A stretch of 57,740 nt of DNA from JAWUWD01 sp034112085. Lineage in GTDB: Bacteria; Bacteroidota; Bacteroidia; Cytophagales; Cyclobacteriaceae. Shown piece after piece: positions 9,158 through 17,917 of the stretch. Each line of letters starts with the position of its first letter. Within the stretch, counting starts at the first letter, position 1. The position numbers and the translations under genes were made by a program. The notes below the pieces were generated by a model. The model searched no databases. It was not told where the DNA came from and was given only the letters and a program-made list of their open reading frames with translations. The stretch spans positions 1 through 57,740 of the forward strand of contig JAWUWD010000069.1 of the NCBI GenBank assembly GCA_034112085.1, read 5' to 3'.

Positions 9158-10459
9158 TTATTTTCTTCCAATGCTGAAATACGTAAATCCCATTTCTTCT
9201 ACTTCTTTCACTGAGTATAAGTTTCGGCCATCAAAAATGGTTTTATTTTTGAGCTTTTCTTCGAGCAATTTAAAATCAGGCGTCCTGAACACAGGCCATT
9301 CTGTCATAATCATCAAAGCATCTGCATCCTCAACAGCTTCGTATTCATCATCACAATAAATTATTTTGTCCTTGAACACCTTCTTGACGTTGTCCATAGC
9401 TTCCGGATCATATGTTCTCACCCTAGCTCCTGCGTCTAATAATGCCTCAATATTGTACAATGCAGGTGCTTCACGAATATCATCCGTATATGGCTTAAAT
9501 GCCAATCCCCAAATCGCAATTGTTTTGCCTTCCAAACTACCATTAAAATGAGTCTTCATTTTAGGGATAAGGGATGTTTTTTGCTCTGAATTAACTTCCA
9601 TTACAGAATTGAGAATTTTAAACTCATAGTCAACATCTGACGAAGATTTTGCCAACGCCTGGACATCCTTAGGGAAACAACTTCCTCCATATCCTATTCC
9701 TGCAAACAAAAACCTATTACCAATACGGGAATCTGTCCCTATTCCTTTCCTTACGGCATCAACATCGGCACCAAGCAATTCACACAAATTAGCAATCTCG
9801 TTCATGAAAGTGATCTTTGTTGCCAAAAATGAATTGGCCGCATATTTCGTAAGCTCTGCAGATCTTTCATCCATGAAAATAACCGGATTACCCTGTCGTA
9901 CCAGTGGAGCATAGAGTTTCTCCATAATTTTCATTGCTTTCTCTGATTCAGTTCCAATAACTACACGGTCAGGCTTCATGAAATCTTCTACAGCAACACC
10001 CTCTCTAAGGAATTCAGGATTAGAAACTACATCAAAGTCTCCTTGTGCTTTGGCTGCAATTGCTTTCCTTACTTTTTCAGCAGTACCAACTGGAACCGTG
10101 CTTTTGTCGATGATAACAGCATAGTCCTTAAGCAATGGCCCTAGATCATCAGCAACTCCTAAAATGTATTTCAGATCGGCCGACCCATCTTCACCTGGAG
10201 GAGTAGGTAATGCCAAAAATATAATTTCAGCCCCTTCAATTCCTTCCTTTAAAGATGTTGTAAAGGAAAGACGTCCTTGCTTAATATTTCTTTCAAATAA
10301 AGCCTCAAGCCCAGGTTCATATATAGGGATTATTCCATCTTGCAATTTACCAACCTTTTCCTTGTCAATATCAACGCAAACAACATGATTGCCAGTTTCC
10401 GCAAAACAAGTCCCTGTAACGAGACCTACATATCCTGTACCTACTACCGCTATATTCAT
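9158..10459 (-). CDS. ugd: UDP-glucose 6-dehydrogenase
   Basis: A full-length 433-residue enzyme oxidising UDP-glucose to UDP-glucuronate with two NAD+. The N terminus has the Rossmann signature GTGYVGLVTG (7-16). The catalytic cysteine is C261 in GYGGSCFPKD, and the C-terminal UDP-binding domain includes FKPYTDDIREAP and TEWPVFRTPDF. It would provide substrate for the UDP-glucuronate decarboxylase at 15140-16132. A second, internally deleted copy lies at 16125-16529. It sits 29 nt downstream of the isomerase gene and is probably cotranscribed with it. Confidence 0.95.
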   Translation of the reverse strand: MNIAVVGTGYVGLVTGTCFAETGNHVVCVDIDKEKVGKLQDGIIPIYEPGLEALFERNIKQGRLSFTTSLKEGIEGAEIIFLALPTPPGEDGSADLKYILGVADDLGPLLKDYAVIIDKSTVPVGTAEKVRKAIAAKAQGDFDVVSNPEFLREGVAVEDFMKPDRVVIGTESEKAMKIMEKLYAPLVRQGNPVIFMDERSAELTKYAANSFLATKITFMNEIANLCELLGADVDAVRKGIGTDSRIGNRFLFAGIGYGGSCFPKDVQALAKSSSDVDYEFKILNSVMEVNSEQKTSLIPKMKTHFNGSLEGKTIAIWGLAFKPYTDDIREAPALYNIEALLDAGARVRTYDPEAMDNVKKVFKDKIIYCDDEYEAVEDADALMIMTEWPVFRTPDFKLLEEKLKNKTIFDGRNLYSVKEVEEMGFTYFSIGRK

Positions 10460-10488
10460 CTTTTAATTAAATTTTAATACTCGTTAAC

Positions 10489-11487
10489 TTAGTTAAGTGT
10501 CATCAGTTTGGATTTTAAATAATCAATTTTCTCAACGGGAAAAGGGTCAACATTATTTTCCAACGCTAGAAAATAAGAAATCCAATCCACCAAATGAAAA
10601 AGGTATATGTACTCCTCTAATAACGAGCCCCCTTTTGCTTCAATTTTGATTATTTCATCACAATTTTCTTTGAAAATATCTTCGCATATTCTCATTCTAT
10701 CAACAATTGATTTATGAGCGAATCTATTCTCAACATAAATCAAGCATCGATTAGAAAACATTTTTTTTGATGCAGACCATCCTACTATTTCATTATGATT
10801 CATTTCAGGAAAAACATTGATATGAGCTATTTCCTTTGAATTTTCATTAATCTGCTGTTGAAATCTCAATGCGACAGGATAAAAAACATCATCAGAATAA
10901 ACAATTGGTAATTTTGATTTCAATTTTCTAGCTATCTGTTTAGATTTTGAAATTATCACATCTTTGTCTGACTCTATCAATGAAATTCCGTTCTGTACTT
11001 GTTCTATAAAGTCATTTGAAATAAGATCGTATTTATTGAGAACAAACAACAACGAAACGAAAGATAATCCCAAATTAGCTCTTGGGCAATTTGTCCCTCC
11101 AGGGATTATTATTCTTTGTGAATCAATTTCTTTACTAATTTCTAAAATTTTTCCTCCAGAGGTAACTACACAAACGATGGCTTGCTTTTTAATTGCCTCC
11201 TTCAAGCATTCGCATGTCTCTTCAGTGTCCCCACTATAAGACGAAGCAATAAAAAGTGTGTTTTTATTAACATATGCAGGAATCGAATAACCTTTAACCA
11301 CTTCAATGGGTACAGCCAAAGTCTCTTTACAAAGCTGTGAAACAACATTTCCACCAATACCAGATCCTCCCATACCTGAAATTACAACATTTCGTACCTC
11401 TGTTCTATTTTCCTTAAATGAACTGTTGACACCTATCTGTATAGCTAATGTCAATTGATCTGCAAATCCTCTTATTAATTCTTCCAT
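10489..11487 (-). CDS. Bifunctional phosphoglucose/phosphomannose isomerase family (SIS domain)
   Basis: At 332 residues this has the size and motifs of the archaeal/bacterial PGI/PMI family. The first SIS domain carries SGMGGSGIGG (~38-47) and SSYSGDTEET (~82-91). The second half has NHNEIVGW, close to the family's catalytic ENHNE-type motif. The expected reaction is interconversion of fructose 6-phosphate with glucose or mannose 6-phosphate, which fits a block that makes glucose-1-phosphate-derived nucleotide sugars. A candidate -7 element lies about 73 nt upstream, suggesting that this gene, ugd and the two genes after it may form their own transcript. Confidence 0.85.
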   Translation of the reverse strand: MEELIRGFADQLTLAIQIGVNSSFKENRTEVRNVVISGMGGSGIGGNVVSQLCKETLAVPIEVVKGYSIPAYVNKNTLFIASSYSGDTEETCECLKEAIKKQAIVCVVTSGGKILEISKEIDSQRIIIPGGTNCPRANLGLSFVSLLFVLNKYDLISNDFIEQVQNGISLIESDKDVIISKSKQIARKLKSKLPIVYSDDVFYPVALRFQQQINENSKEIAHINVFPEMNHNEIVGWSASKKMFSNRCLIYVENRFAHKSIVDRMRICEDIFKENCDEIIKIEAKGGSLLEEYIYLFHLVDWISYFLALENNVDPFPVEKIDYLKSKLMTLN

Positions 11488-11559
11488 TTAGTTATATCGC
11501 ATTACTTAATGTTATTTTCACGAAGCCTTTTAATTAAAATTAATAATTACGGCAATCCA

Positions 11560-11567
11560 CAAAGATA
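11560..11567 (-). promoter_or_regulatory. Candidate -7 element (TATCTTTG) upstream of the isomerase-ugd unit
   Basis: On the minus strand TATCTTTG fits TAnnTTTG and lies about 73 nt before the ATG at 11487, within the 150-nt gap after rfbC, the largest gap in this minus-strand run. No good -33 TTTG is visible. Confidence 0.28.
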
Positions 11568-11637
11568 CTTGTTTTATACATTCAATCATGTGTCCGTTAT
11601 AATTTGTTTAGGAGATTCCCCATGCAAGCATATTATT

Positions 11638-12189
11638 TTATATCTCAAGTTTGACATTTGAGAATACCCCTAGATTTTCATCTTTGCTTGATACTATAAT
11701 ATCACTTAATTCCAGTTTCCAATCGATATTCAAAGTAGCGTCATTATAAATGATCCCGGATTCTGATCCCATATCATAATAATTATCACATTTGTACATG
11801 ACTTCAGCCCTTTTACTGAGAACACTGAATCCATGCGCAAAGCCTTTGGGCACAAATAATTGATTTCTGTTATCTGAGTTTAATCGTATTGATACGTGCT
11901 GACCATAAGTAGATGAGTCTTTGCGCAAATCAACGGCTACATCCAAAATTTCACCTGATAGAACTCTCACTAATTTGGCTTGGGCATGATCTCCTGTTTG
12001 AAAATGTAACCCACGTATAACTCCAAAATTTGATGACGATTGATTATCCTGAACAAAATTAATGTCTAAATTTGCTAATTTTCGGAATGTTTTTGAATTG
12101 TAACTTTCAAAGAAATGACCTCTCTCATCTCCATATATAGTAGGTTCCAGAACGAAACAGCCATCCAACTTTGTCGGTACTATCTTCAT
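11638..12189 (-). CDS. rfbC: dTDP-4-dehydrorhamnose 3,5-epimerase
   Basis: At 183 residues this matches RmlC length. It carries GVIRGLHFQ (catalytic His near 62), the DVAVDLRKDSSTYG segment and FVPKGFAHGF, all typical of the cupin epimerase. It converts dTDP-4-dehydro-6-deoxyglucose to the L-rhamno form. Its ATG overlaps the stop of rfbA by 4 nt (ATGA), indicating translational coupling. No rmlD reductase is found in the window, so the final product is not fixed by this locus alone. Confidence 0.95.
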   Translation of the reverse strand: MKIVPTKLDGCFVLEPTIYGDERGHFFESYNSKTFRKLANLDINFVQDNQSSSNFGVIRGLHFQTGDHAQAKLVRVLSGEILDVAVDLRKDSSTYGQHVSIRLNSDNRNQLFVPKGFAHGFSVLSKRAEVMYKCDNYYDMGSESGIIYNDATLNIDWKLELSDIIVSSKDENLGVFSNVKLEI

Positions 12190-13046
12190 TTCAATAGGCT
12201 GATTAAATAATCTCCATAACCACTTTTCCTTAAAGGCTCAGCGAGCTTAGATAAGCTATCACCATCTATCCACCCCATATTATAAGCTACTTCTTCTATA
12301 CATCCTACTTTCAATCCTTGTCTATCTTCAATAACTCTTACAAACTCTCCAGCTTGCATTAGTGAATTAAATGTTCCTGTATCTAGCCATGCCGTCCCTC
12401 TACTCATTCTTCCCACTTTGAGTTCATTCATTTCAAGGTAAATTCTATTAACATCTGTAATTTCTAACTCTCCCCTAGAGCTTGGTTTGAGATTTTTAGC
12501 CAATTCCACGACTCGATTATCATAAAAATACAACCCAGGTACAGCGAAGTTCGATTTCGGATACACAGGCTTTTCTTCAATGGATAAGGCATTGAATTCA
12601 TCATCAAATTCTACCACACCATATCTTTCAGGATCATTGACATGATATGCAAATACCACAGCTCCTTGAGGCTTGGTGTTTTCCTGCATCTTACTTGCCA
12701 AACCATCACCATAAAAAATGTTATCTCCAAGTATAAGAGCTACTGAGTCGTTACCTATAAACTCCTCCCCAATAATAAATGCCTGCGCCAATCCTTGAGG
12801 TTGTTGTTGAACAGCATAAGTGAATTTGCAACCAAATTTTTCCCCGCTTCCAAGCAATTTTTCAAAGTTCGGAAGGTCCTGAGGAGTTGAAATGATTAAG
12901 ATCTCTCTTATTCCTGAGAGCATCAGAGTGGATAATGGATAATAAATCATTGGCTTATCGTAAACTGGCATTAATTGTTTACTCACTGCTAATGTCAATG
13001 GATGTAATCTTGTTCCTGACCCTCCAGCCAATATTATTCCTTTCAT
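12186..13046 (-). CDS. rfbA: Glucose-1-phosphate thymidylyltransferase
   Basis: At 286 residues this is a normal-length RmlA. It begins with the nucleotidyltransferase signature GGSGTRLHPLT (~8-18), followed by KQLMPVYDKPMIYYPLS and LILGDNIFYG. It makes dTDP-glucose from dTTP and glucose 1-phosphate, the entry step to dTDP-6-deoxysugars. It lies 1 nt downstream of rfbB and overlaps rfbC by 4 nt. Confidence 0.96.
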   Translation of the reverse strand: MKGIILAGGSGTRLHPLTLAVSKQLMPVYDKPMIYYPLSTLMLSGIREILIISTPQDLPNFEKLLGSGEKFGCKFTYAVQQQPQGLAQAFIIGEEFIGNDSVALILGDNIFYGDGLASKMQENTKPQGAVVFAYHVNDPERYGVVEFDDEFNALSIEEKPVYPKSNFAVPGLYFYDNRVVELAKNLKPSSRGELEITDVNRIYLEMNELKVGRMSRGTAWLDTGTFNSLMQAGEFVRVIEDRQGLKVGCIEEVAYNMGWIDGDSLSKLAEPLRKSGYGDYLISLLK

Positions 13047-13047
13047 A

Positions 13048-14112
13048 TCATTTTGATTTATACTGCTCGCTATAATAATCTTGATAAGTGCCAGAGGTTA
13101 CGCTGTCCAACCAATTTTCATTACTCAAATACCAAGCAATTGTTTTTTCTATCCCCTCTTCAAACTGAAGACTAGGCTTCCAACCTAAGTCTTTCATTAT
13201 CTTATTAGCGTCAATAGCATATCTAAGATCATGTCCTGCTCTATCGTTAACATAAGTTATTAGTTTTTCAGAAGTCCCTTCTTGATTATTTAATACTCTG
13301 TCCATGACTTTACAAACAACTTTTATTAGGTCAATATTTTTCCACTCGTTAAACCCTCCAATATTATATGTTTGGCCTATTATCCCCTTATGAAACACCA
13401 TATCAATAGCACGAGCATGATCAATAACATAAAGCCAATCTCTTATATTATCTCCTTTACCATACACCGGTAAGGGCTTATTATTCCTAATGTTATTTAT
13501 AAAGAGTGGTATTAACTTTTCCGGGAATTGATTTGGTCCGTAATTATTGGAACAATTAGATATTACAACTGGCAGGTTGTAAGTATTATGATATGCCCTG
13601 ACAAAATGATCAGAACTAGCTTTAGAAGCTGAATATGGTGAATTTGGCTCGTATGAAGTTGTTTCCAGGAAAAACTCCCCTTCATCAACAGAGCCATACA
13701 CCTCATCCGTAGACACATGGTAGAACAACTTACCATCAAAGTTATCCTTCCATAGATTCTTAGCAGCATTCATCAACACTACTGTTCCCAACACGTTTGT
13801 CTTTAGGAATTCAATAGGATTAGATATCGACCTATCTACATGAGACTCTGCTGCCAAATGAATAACCCCATCGAATTTGTACTTATCAAATAATTCGAAA
13901 ATGAATTTCTCGTCAGTAATATCACCCTTTTCAAAAACATAATTATCACGATCTTCTAGGTCACTAAGATTTTCAAGGTTTCCCGCGTAAGTAAGTTTAT
14001 CCAAATTCACGATATTGTAGTCTGGATATTTATTAATAAAAAGGCGTACTACATGAGAACCAATAAACCCTGCTCCGCCAGTGATAAGTATCGTTCTTGA
14101 ATAAATTTTCAT
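13048..14112 (-). CDS. rfbB: dTDP-glucose 4,6-dehydratase
   Basis: A 354-residue extended short-chain dehydrogenase with TGGAGFIGSH (~11-20), HLAAESHVDRS and the YSASKASSD active-site tyrosine/lysine segment, all diagnostic for RmlB. It converts dTDP-glucose to dTDP-4-dehydro-6-deoxyglucose. The start abuts the galE stop directly, with no spacer, so the genes are cotranscribed and probably coupled. Confidence 0.96.
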   Translation of the reverse strand: MKIYSRTILITGGAGFIGSHVVRLFINKYPDYNIVNLDKLTYAGNLENLSDLEDRDNYVFEKGDITDEKFIFELFDKYKFDGVIHLAAESHVDRSISNPIEFLKTNVLGTVVLMNAAKNLWKDNFDGKLFYHVSTDEVYGSVDEGEFFLETTSYEPNSPYSASKASSDHFVRAYHNTYNLPVVISNCSNNYGPNQFPEKLIPLFINNIRNNKPLPVYGKGDNIRDWLYVIDHARAIDMVFHKGIIGQTYNIGGFNEWKNIDLIKVVCKVMDRVLNNQEGTSEKLITYVNDRAGHDLRYAIDANKIMKDLGWKPSLQFEEGIEKTIAWYLSNENWLDSVTSGTYQDYYSEQYKSK

Positions 14113-15135
14113 TTATAAATTTTTACTTAGATTTTGTTGCCATCTCCAGCCATCACTCAAAGCCTCAGATAAAGTTAGTTGTGATTCCCAGCCTAAAATT
14201 TCTTTCGCTTTATCTACATTACCATAAATCTTCTCTACATCACCTTTCCTTCGCTCTCCAAATTCAAAATTTAGCTGTTGCCCTGACACTTTTTCAAAAA
14301 CATGTATCACCTCTAAAACACTATTACCTCGCCCAGTTCCAATATTAAAAGTGTCATAAAAATTATTCGAAGATTTTGCCAGTAGAAATTTGATTGATTC
14401 TACATGTGATTTCGCCAAATCCAACACATGGATATAGTCTCTTATACAAGTCCCATCAGGCGTGTTATAATCATCTCCGTAAATAATGAGTTTATCGCGA
14501 AGGCCTACGGCCATTTGTGTTACAAATGGGACTAAGTTATTTGGAATCCCTAATGGAAGCTCCCCAATATTCCCAGATGGGTGAGCTCCAATTGGATTGA
14601 AGTACCTCAAAGAGATCGCTTTTAGACTCCCTCCTATTGTAGTATCCCTAATTATATTCTCCCCTATTTGCTTAGTATTGCCATAAGGAGAATTGGCCGG
14701 TAATATTGGACTAAGCTCAGTGACTGGCAGCTCATTGGGCTCTCCATACACAGTACAGGAAGATGAGAATACTAAGTTTGAAACATTATGCTCACTCATT
14801 ACTCTTAACAAGGTGATCAGTGAACCCACGTTATTTTGATAATACTTCAACGGCTTATCTACAGATTCTCCTACTGCTTTGTAAGCAGCGAAATGAATCA
14901 CTCCCTTAATGTTTTTTTCCTTTTTAAAAACACTACTTAAGAAAGTATGATCATTACAATTACCAATATGTAACACTATTTCCCTCTCTACTATTTTCTC
15001 AACACCTTCTACGGCCCTCATTTCCGAATTAGAGAAATCATCTACTATGATAGGGTCATATCCAGCATTGACCAGTTCTACAATAGAATGTGACCCAATA
15101 TAGCCAGCACCACCTGTTACTAGTATTTTAACCAT
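14113..15135 (-). CDS. galE: UDP-glucose 4-epimerase
   Basis: A 340-residue SDR epimerase with TGGAGYIGSHS at the N terminus, SSSCTVYGEP and the SPYGNTKQIGE catalytic YxxxK, and the RYFNPIGAHPSG segment found in GalE. It interconverts UDP-glucose and UDP-galactose, possibly also the N-acetyl forms. It sits between the UDP-glucuronate decarboxylase (4 nt away) and rfbB (0 nt), in the middle of the minus-strand operon. Confidence 0.94.
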   Translation of the reverse strand: MVKILVTGGAGYIGSHSIVELVNAGYDPIIVDDFSNSEMRAVEGVEKIVEREIVLHIGNCNDHTFLSSVFKKEKNIKGVIHFAAYKAVGESVDKPLKYYQNNVGSLITLLRVMSEHNVSNLVFSSSCTVYGEPNELPVTELSPILPANSPYGNTKQIGENIIRDTTIGGSLKAISLRYFNPIGAHPSGNIGELPLGIPNNLVPFVTQMAVGLRDKLIIYGDDYNTPDGTCIRDYIHVLDLAKSHVESIKFLLAKSSNNFYDTFNIGTGRGNSVLEVIHVFEKVSGQQLNFEFGERRKGDVEKIYGNVDKAKEILGWESQLTLSEALSDGWRWQQNLSKNL

Positions 15136-15139
15136 GCTG

Positions 15140-16132
15140 TCATTTTAAATATCCTTCAAATGTATTGTGGTCCTTGGACTCAAGCTCTTCTTGAGTAAGT
15201 GATTGAAAATATTCATACGTTAATTTCAACCCTTGATCTCTTTTTACTTTAGGTTCCCAATTCAGCAATTTCTTTGCCTTATCAATATTGGGTTGACGTT
15301 GTTTTGGATCATCTTTTGGTAAGTCTTTATAAATCACCGTTTGTGATGTCCCAGTCAGCTTGATTACTTCTTCTGCAAATTGGCCAATAGTAATTTCATC
15401 AGCGTTGCCTATATTCATTGGATACACATAATCACTCATCATTAACCTATGTATTCCGTCTATCAAATCATCAACGTAACAAAATGATCTTGTCTGCGAG
15501 CCGTCTCCAAAAACTGTCAAATCTTCCCCTCTTAGTGCTTGCCCTATAAATGCAGGGAGAACTCTGCCGTCATTGAGTCGCATACGAGGCCCGTAGGTGT
15601 TAAATATCCTAACAATGCGCGTTTCGACACCATGATAGCTGTGATATGCCATAGTAATCGCTTCTTGAAATCGCTTGGCTTCATCATAGACACCTCTCGG
15701 CCCAACCGGGTTTACATTGCCATGATACTCTTCCGTTTGTGGGTGAACTAATGGATCTCCATACACTTCAGAGGTAGAAGCTACTAATATTCTAGCATTT
15801 TTCACTTTCGCTAATCCCAGCAAATTATGTGTCCCCAAAGAGCTTACTTTCAGGGTTTGGATTGGAATTTTAAGATAATCAATCGGGCTAGCAGGAGATG
15901 CAAAATGTAAGATATAATCTAAATCACCTGATACATGTACATAATTAGAAACATCATGATGATGAAACTCGAAATTTTCTTTCTCAAAAAGATGCTCAAT
16001 ATTCTTCAAGTCGCCAGTAATCAGATTGTCCATTGCTATTACATGACACCCATGCTCGACATATCTATCACACAAATGAGATCCCAAAAATCCAGCCGCT
16101 CCCGTGATTAATATTTTACTATTTTTAAGCAT
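15140..16132 (-). CDS. UDP-glucuronate decarboxylase (UDP-xylose synthase)
   Basis: A 330-residue SDR protein with TGAAGFLGSHL, the HFASPASPIDYL segment and GPRGVYDEAKRFQEA, the pattern of UXS enzymes that decarboxylate UDP-glucuronate to UDP-xylose. NTYGPRMRLNDGRV further supports UXS over GalE or RmlB. Substrate would come from Ugd (9158-10459). The start overlaps the stop of the deleted ugd copy by 8 nt, so the UXS gene seems to have been translationally coupled to a ugd gene in an ancestor. Confidence 0.92.
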   Translation of the reverse strand: MLKNSKILITGAAGFLGSHLCDRYVEHGCHVIAMDNLITGDLKNIEHLFEKENFEFHHHDVSNYVHVSGDLDYILHFASPASPIDYLKIPIQTLKVSSLGTHNLLGLAKVKNARILVASTSEVYGDPLVHPQTEEYHGNVNPVGPRGVYDEAKRFQEAITMAYHSYHGVETRIVRIFNTYGPRMRLNDGRVLPAFIGQALRGEDLTVFGDGSQTRSFCYVDDLIDGIHRLMMSDYVYPMNIGNADEITIGQFAEEVIKLTGTSQTVIYKDLPKDDPKQRQPNIDKAKKLLNWEPKVKRDQGLKLTYEYFQSLTQEELESKDHNTFEGYLK

Positions 16133-16529
16133 TTATCTTCGCCCTCCCAATACTTAAATATTTAAATCCTCTTTCTTGCATTTCTTCCAACTCAAATAGG
16201 TTTCGACCATCAAAAATCACCTTATGATTCAATTTTTCATCCAATTTTTCAAAATTTGGTGTTCTGAATACTGGCCATTCTGTCACTATCAACAAAGCAT
16301 CTGCTTTATCTACAGCCTCATATTCATCTTCACAATATGTAATAGAGCTGCCTATTATAGACCGAACATTACTCATTGCTTCAGGATCATATATTGGGAT
16401 AATTCCATTTTTTAACTTTTCAACCTTATCTTCATTAATGTCGACACAAGTAACTTGATTACCAGTCTCTGCAAAACAAGTACCAGTCACTAATCCTACA
16501 TACCCTGTACCTACAACTGCTATCTTCAC
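16125..16529 (-). pseudogene. Internally deleted UDP-glucose dehydrogenase (134-residue mini-Ugd)
   Basis: Residues 1-47 match Ugd 1-47 (GTGYVGLVTG Rossmann start through NGIIPIY). The next residues, DPEAMSNV, continue at the equivalent of Ugd residue ~350 (YDPEAMDNV) and run to the normal C terminus. About 300 residues are missing: the rest of the NAD domain, the dimer helix and the catalytic cysteine region. The frame is intact. The junction falls where the two parts of the full gene share atatga-cc, which points to deletion between short direct repeats. Dehydrogenase activity is not possible. The clean frame leaves open a retained role, for example as a coupling leader for the UXS gene it overlaps by 8 nt. 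Confidence 0.88.
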
Positions 16530-16571
16530 AACCTTTATTTTTTATATTTCACAAACGATGATGATTTTCAC

Positions 16572-17822
16572 TTAAAGCCTCTTTGTAACTATAGAAGGAT
16601 CTAACTTCCCTTTTATATCATAAACAATAGCCTCATTTGTCTTTATTTCACTCCAGTCTAATGTATCAAATTCTTTATGACAAACAGCCATTATTACTGA
16701 CTGGTATTGAAAATCAATATTATCGATAAGCTCAACTCCATACTCTAGTTTCACTTCTTTTTTATCAGCCAGAGGATCATATATCTCAACTTTCACTCCA
16801 TAAGTCTGTAATTCTTTTATTACATCTATGACTTTACTATTTCTTATATCTGGACAATCTTCTTTAAAAGTAATTCCCAGTATCAAGACTCTTTCATTTT
16901 TGACTGGAATGCTTTTTTGAATCATCATTTTAACAACTGTCGAGGCTATATACGCTCCCATGTTGTCATTGATCCTCCTCCCAGCTAATATTACTTCTGG
17001 TCTATAGCCCACACTCTCAGCCTTGTGTGTGAGATAATAAGGATCAACTCCAATACAGTGCCCTCCAACAAGTCCTGGTTTGAATGGTAGAAAATTCCAT
17101 TTTGTACCGGCAGCCTCTAGGACTTCATGTGTGTCAATGCCCAGTTTGTCAAAGATTAGCGCCAATTCATTGACAAAAGCTATATTCAAATCTCTCTGAG
17201 AGTTTTCAATAACCTTGGCTGCTTCTGCCACCTTAATAGAATTAGCTTTATGAGTCCCTGCAGTGATTATACTTTTATAAAGTTCATCTACAATATTGGC
17301 AACTTCTGGGGTACTCCCACTGGTAACTTTCTTAATCGTGGGTAGCCTATGCAGTTTGTCTCCTGGGTTGATTCTCTCGGGAGAATACCCACAGTAAAAG
17401 TCTTTATTAAATTTCAGCCCACTAATTTTCTCCAGTATTGGGACGCAAACCTCCTCCGTACATCCAGGAAATACAGTTGATTCATAAATAACTATATCAT
17501 CAACTTTAAGAACCGAACCCAATGCTTCACTAGCCTTTTGTAAAGGAGTCAAATCCGGGTTTTTATATTCATCAATAGGAGTAGGAACCGTAACTATGTA
17601 TATGTTGGCATCAACGATATCACCCAACCCTTTAGCAAAGGATAACTGACTAGACTGACCCAACTCCTCTGAAGTCGTCTCCAGAGTTCTGTCAAATCCA
17701 TTTTTCAATTCATTGATTCGTTGTTCATTCACATCATATCCAATAGTTGTGATGTTTTTACCAAATTCGACAGCAAGTGGTAAGCCTACGTAGCCTAATC
17801 CAACAATAGCAATTTTTTGCAT
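16572..17822 (-). CDS. Nucleotide-sugar dehydrogenase, TviB/WbpO type
   Basis: A 416-residue UDP-sugar dehydrogenase distinct from Ugd. It has IVGLGYVGLPLAVEF at the N terminus, TVPTPIDEYKNPDLTPL, YSPERINPGDK, and the catalytic cysteine C256 in GLVGGHCIGVDPYYLTHKAE. These mark the group that oxidises UDP-N-acetylhexosamines (UDP-GlcNAc or UDP-GalNAc) to the uronic acids, as in Vi antigen and related polymers. It is the first gene of the minus-strand operon and is divergent from the Wzz-like gene with 95 nt between them, which must contain both promoters. Which hexosamine is used cannot be decided. Confidence 0.9.
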   Translation of the reverse strand: MQKIAIVGLGYVGLPLAVEFGKNITTIGYDVNEQRINELKNGFDRTLETTSEELGQSSQLSFAKGLGDIVDANIYIVTVPTPIDEYKNPDLTPLQKASEALGSVLKVDDIVIYESTVFPGCTEEVCVPILEKISGLKFNKDFYCGYSPERINPGDKLHRLPTIKKVTSGSTPEVANIVDELYKSIITAGTHKANSIKVAEAAKVIENSQRDLNIAFVNELALIFDKLGIDTHEVLEAAGTKWNFLPFKPGLVGGHCIGVDPYYLTHKAESVGYRPEVILAGRRINDNMGAYIASTVVKMMIQKSIPVKNERVLILGITFKEDCPDIRNSKVIDVIKELQTYGVKVEIYDPLADKKEVKLEYGVELIDNIDFQYQSVIMAVCHKEFDTLDWSEIKTNEAIVYDIKGKLDPSIVTKRL

Positions 17823-17844
17823 AGTTCATCATTTTTATTAATTT

Positions 17845-17852
17845 CAAAATTA
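17845..17852 (-). promoter_or_regulatory. Candidate -7 element (TAATTTTG) of the nucleotide-sugar operon
   Basis: On the minus strand TAATTTTG fits TAnnTTTG and ends about 23 nt before the ATG at 17822. It lies in the 95-nt divergent spacer with the Wzz-like gene. No clear -33 TTTG is present. Confidence 0.3.
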
Positions 17853-17917
17853 ATTATTTATTCACAATGATTATAATAACTAGTGTTTATTTGATAAAAT
17901 TGCACAAATATTAATAT

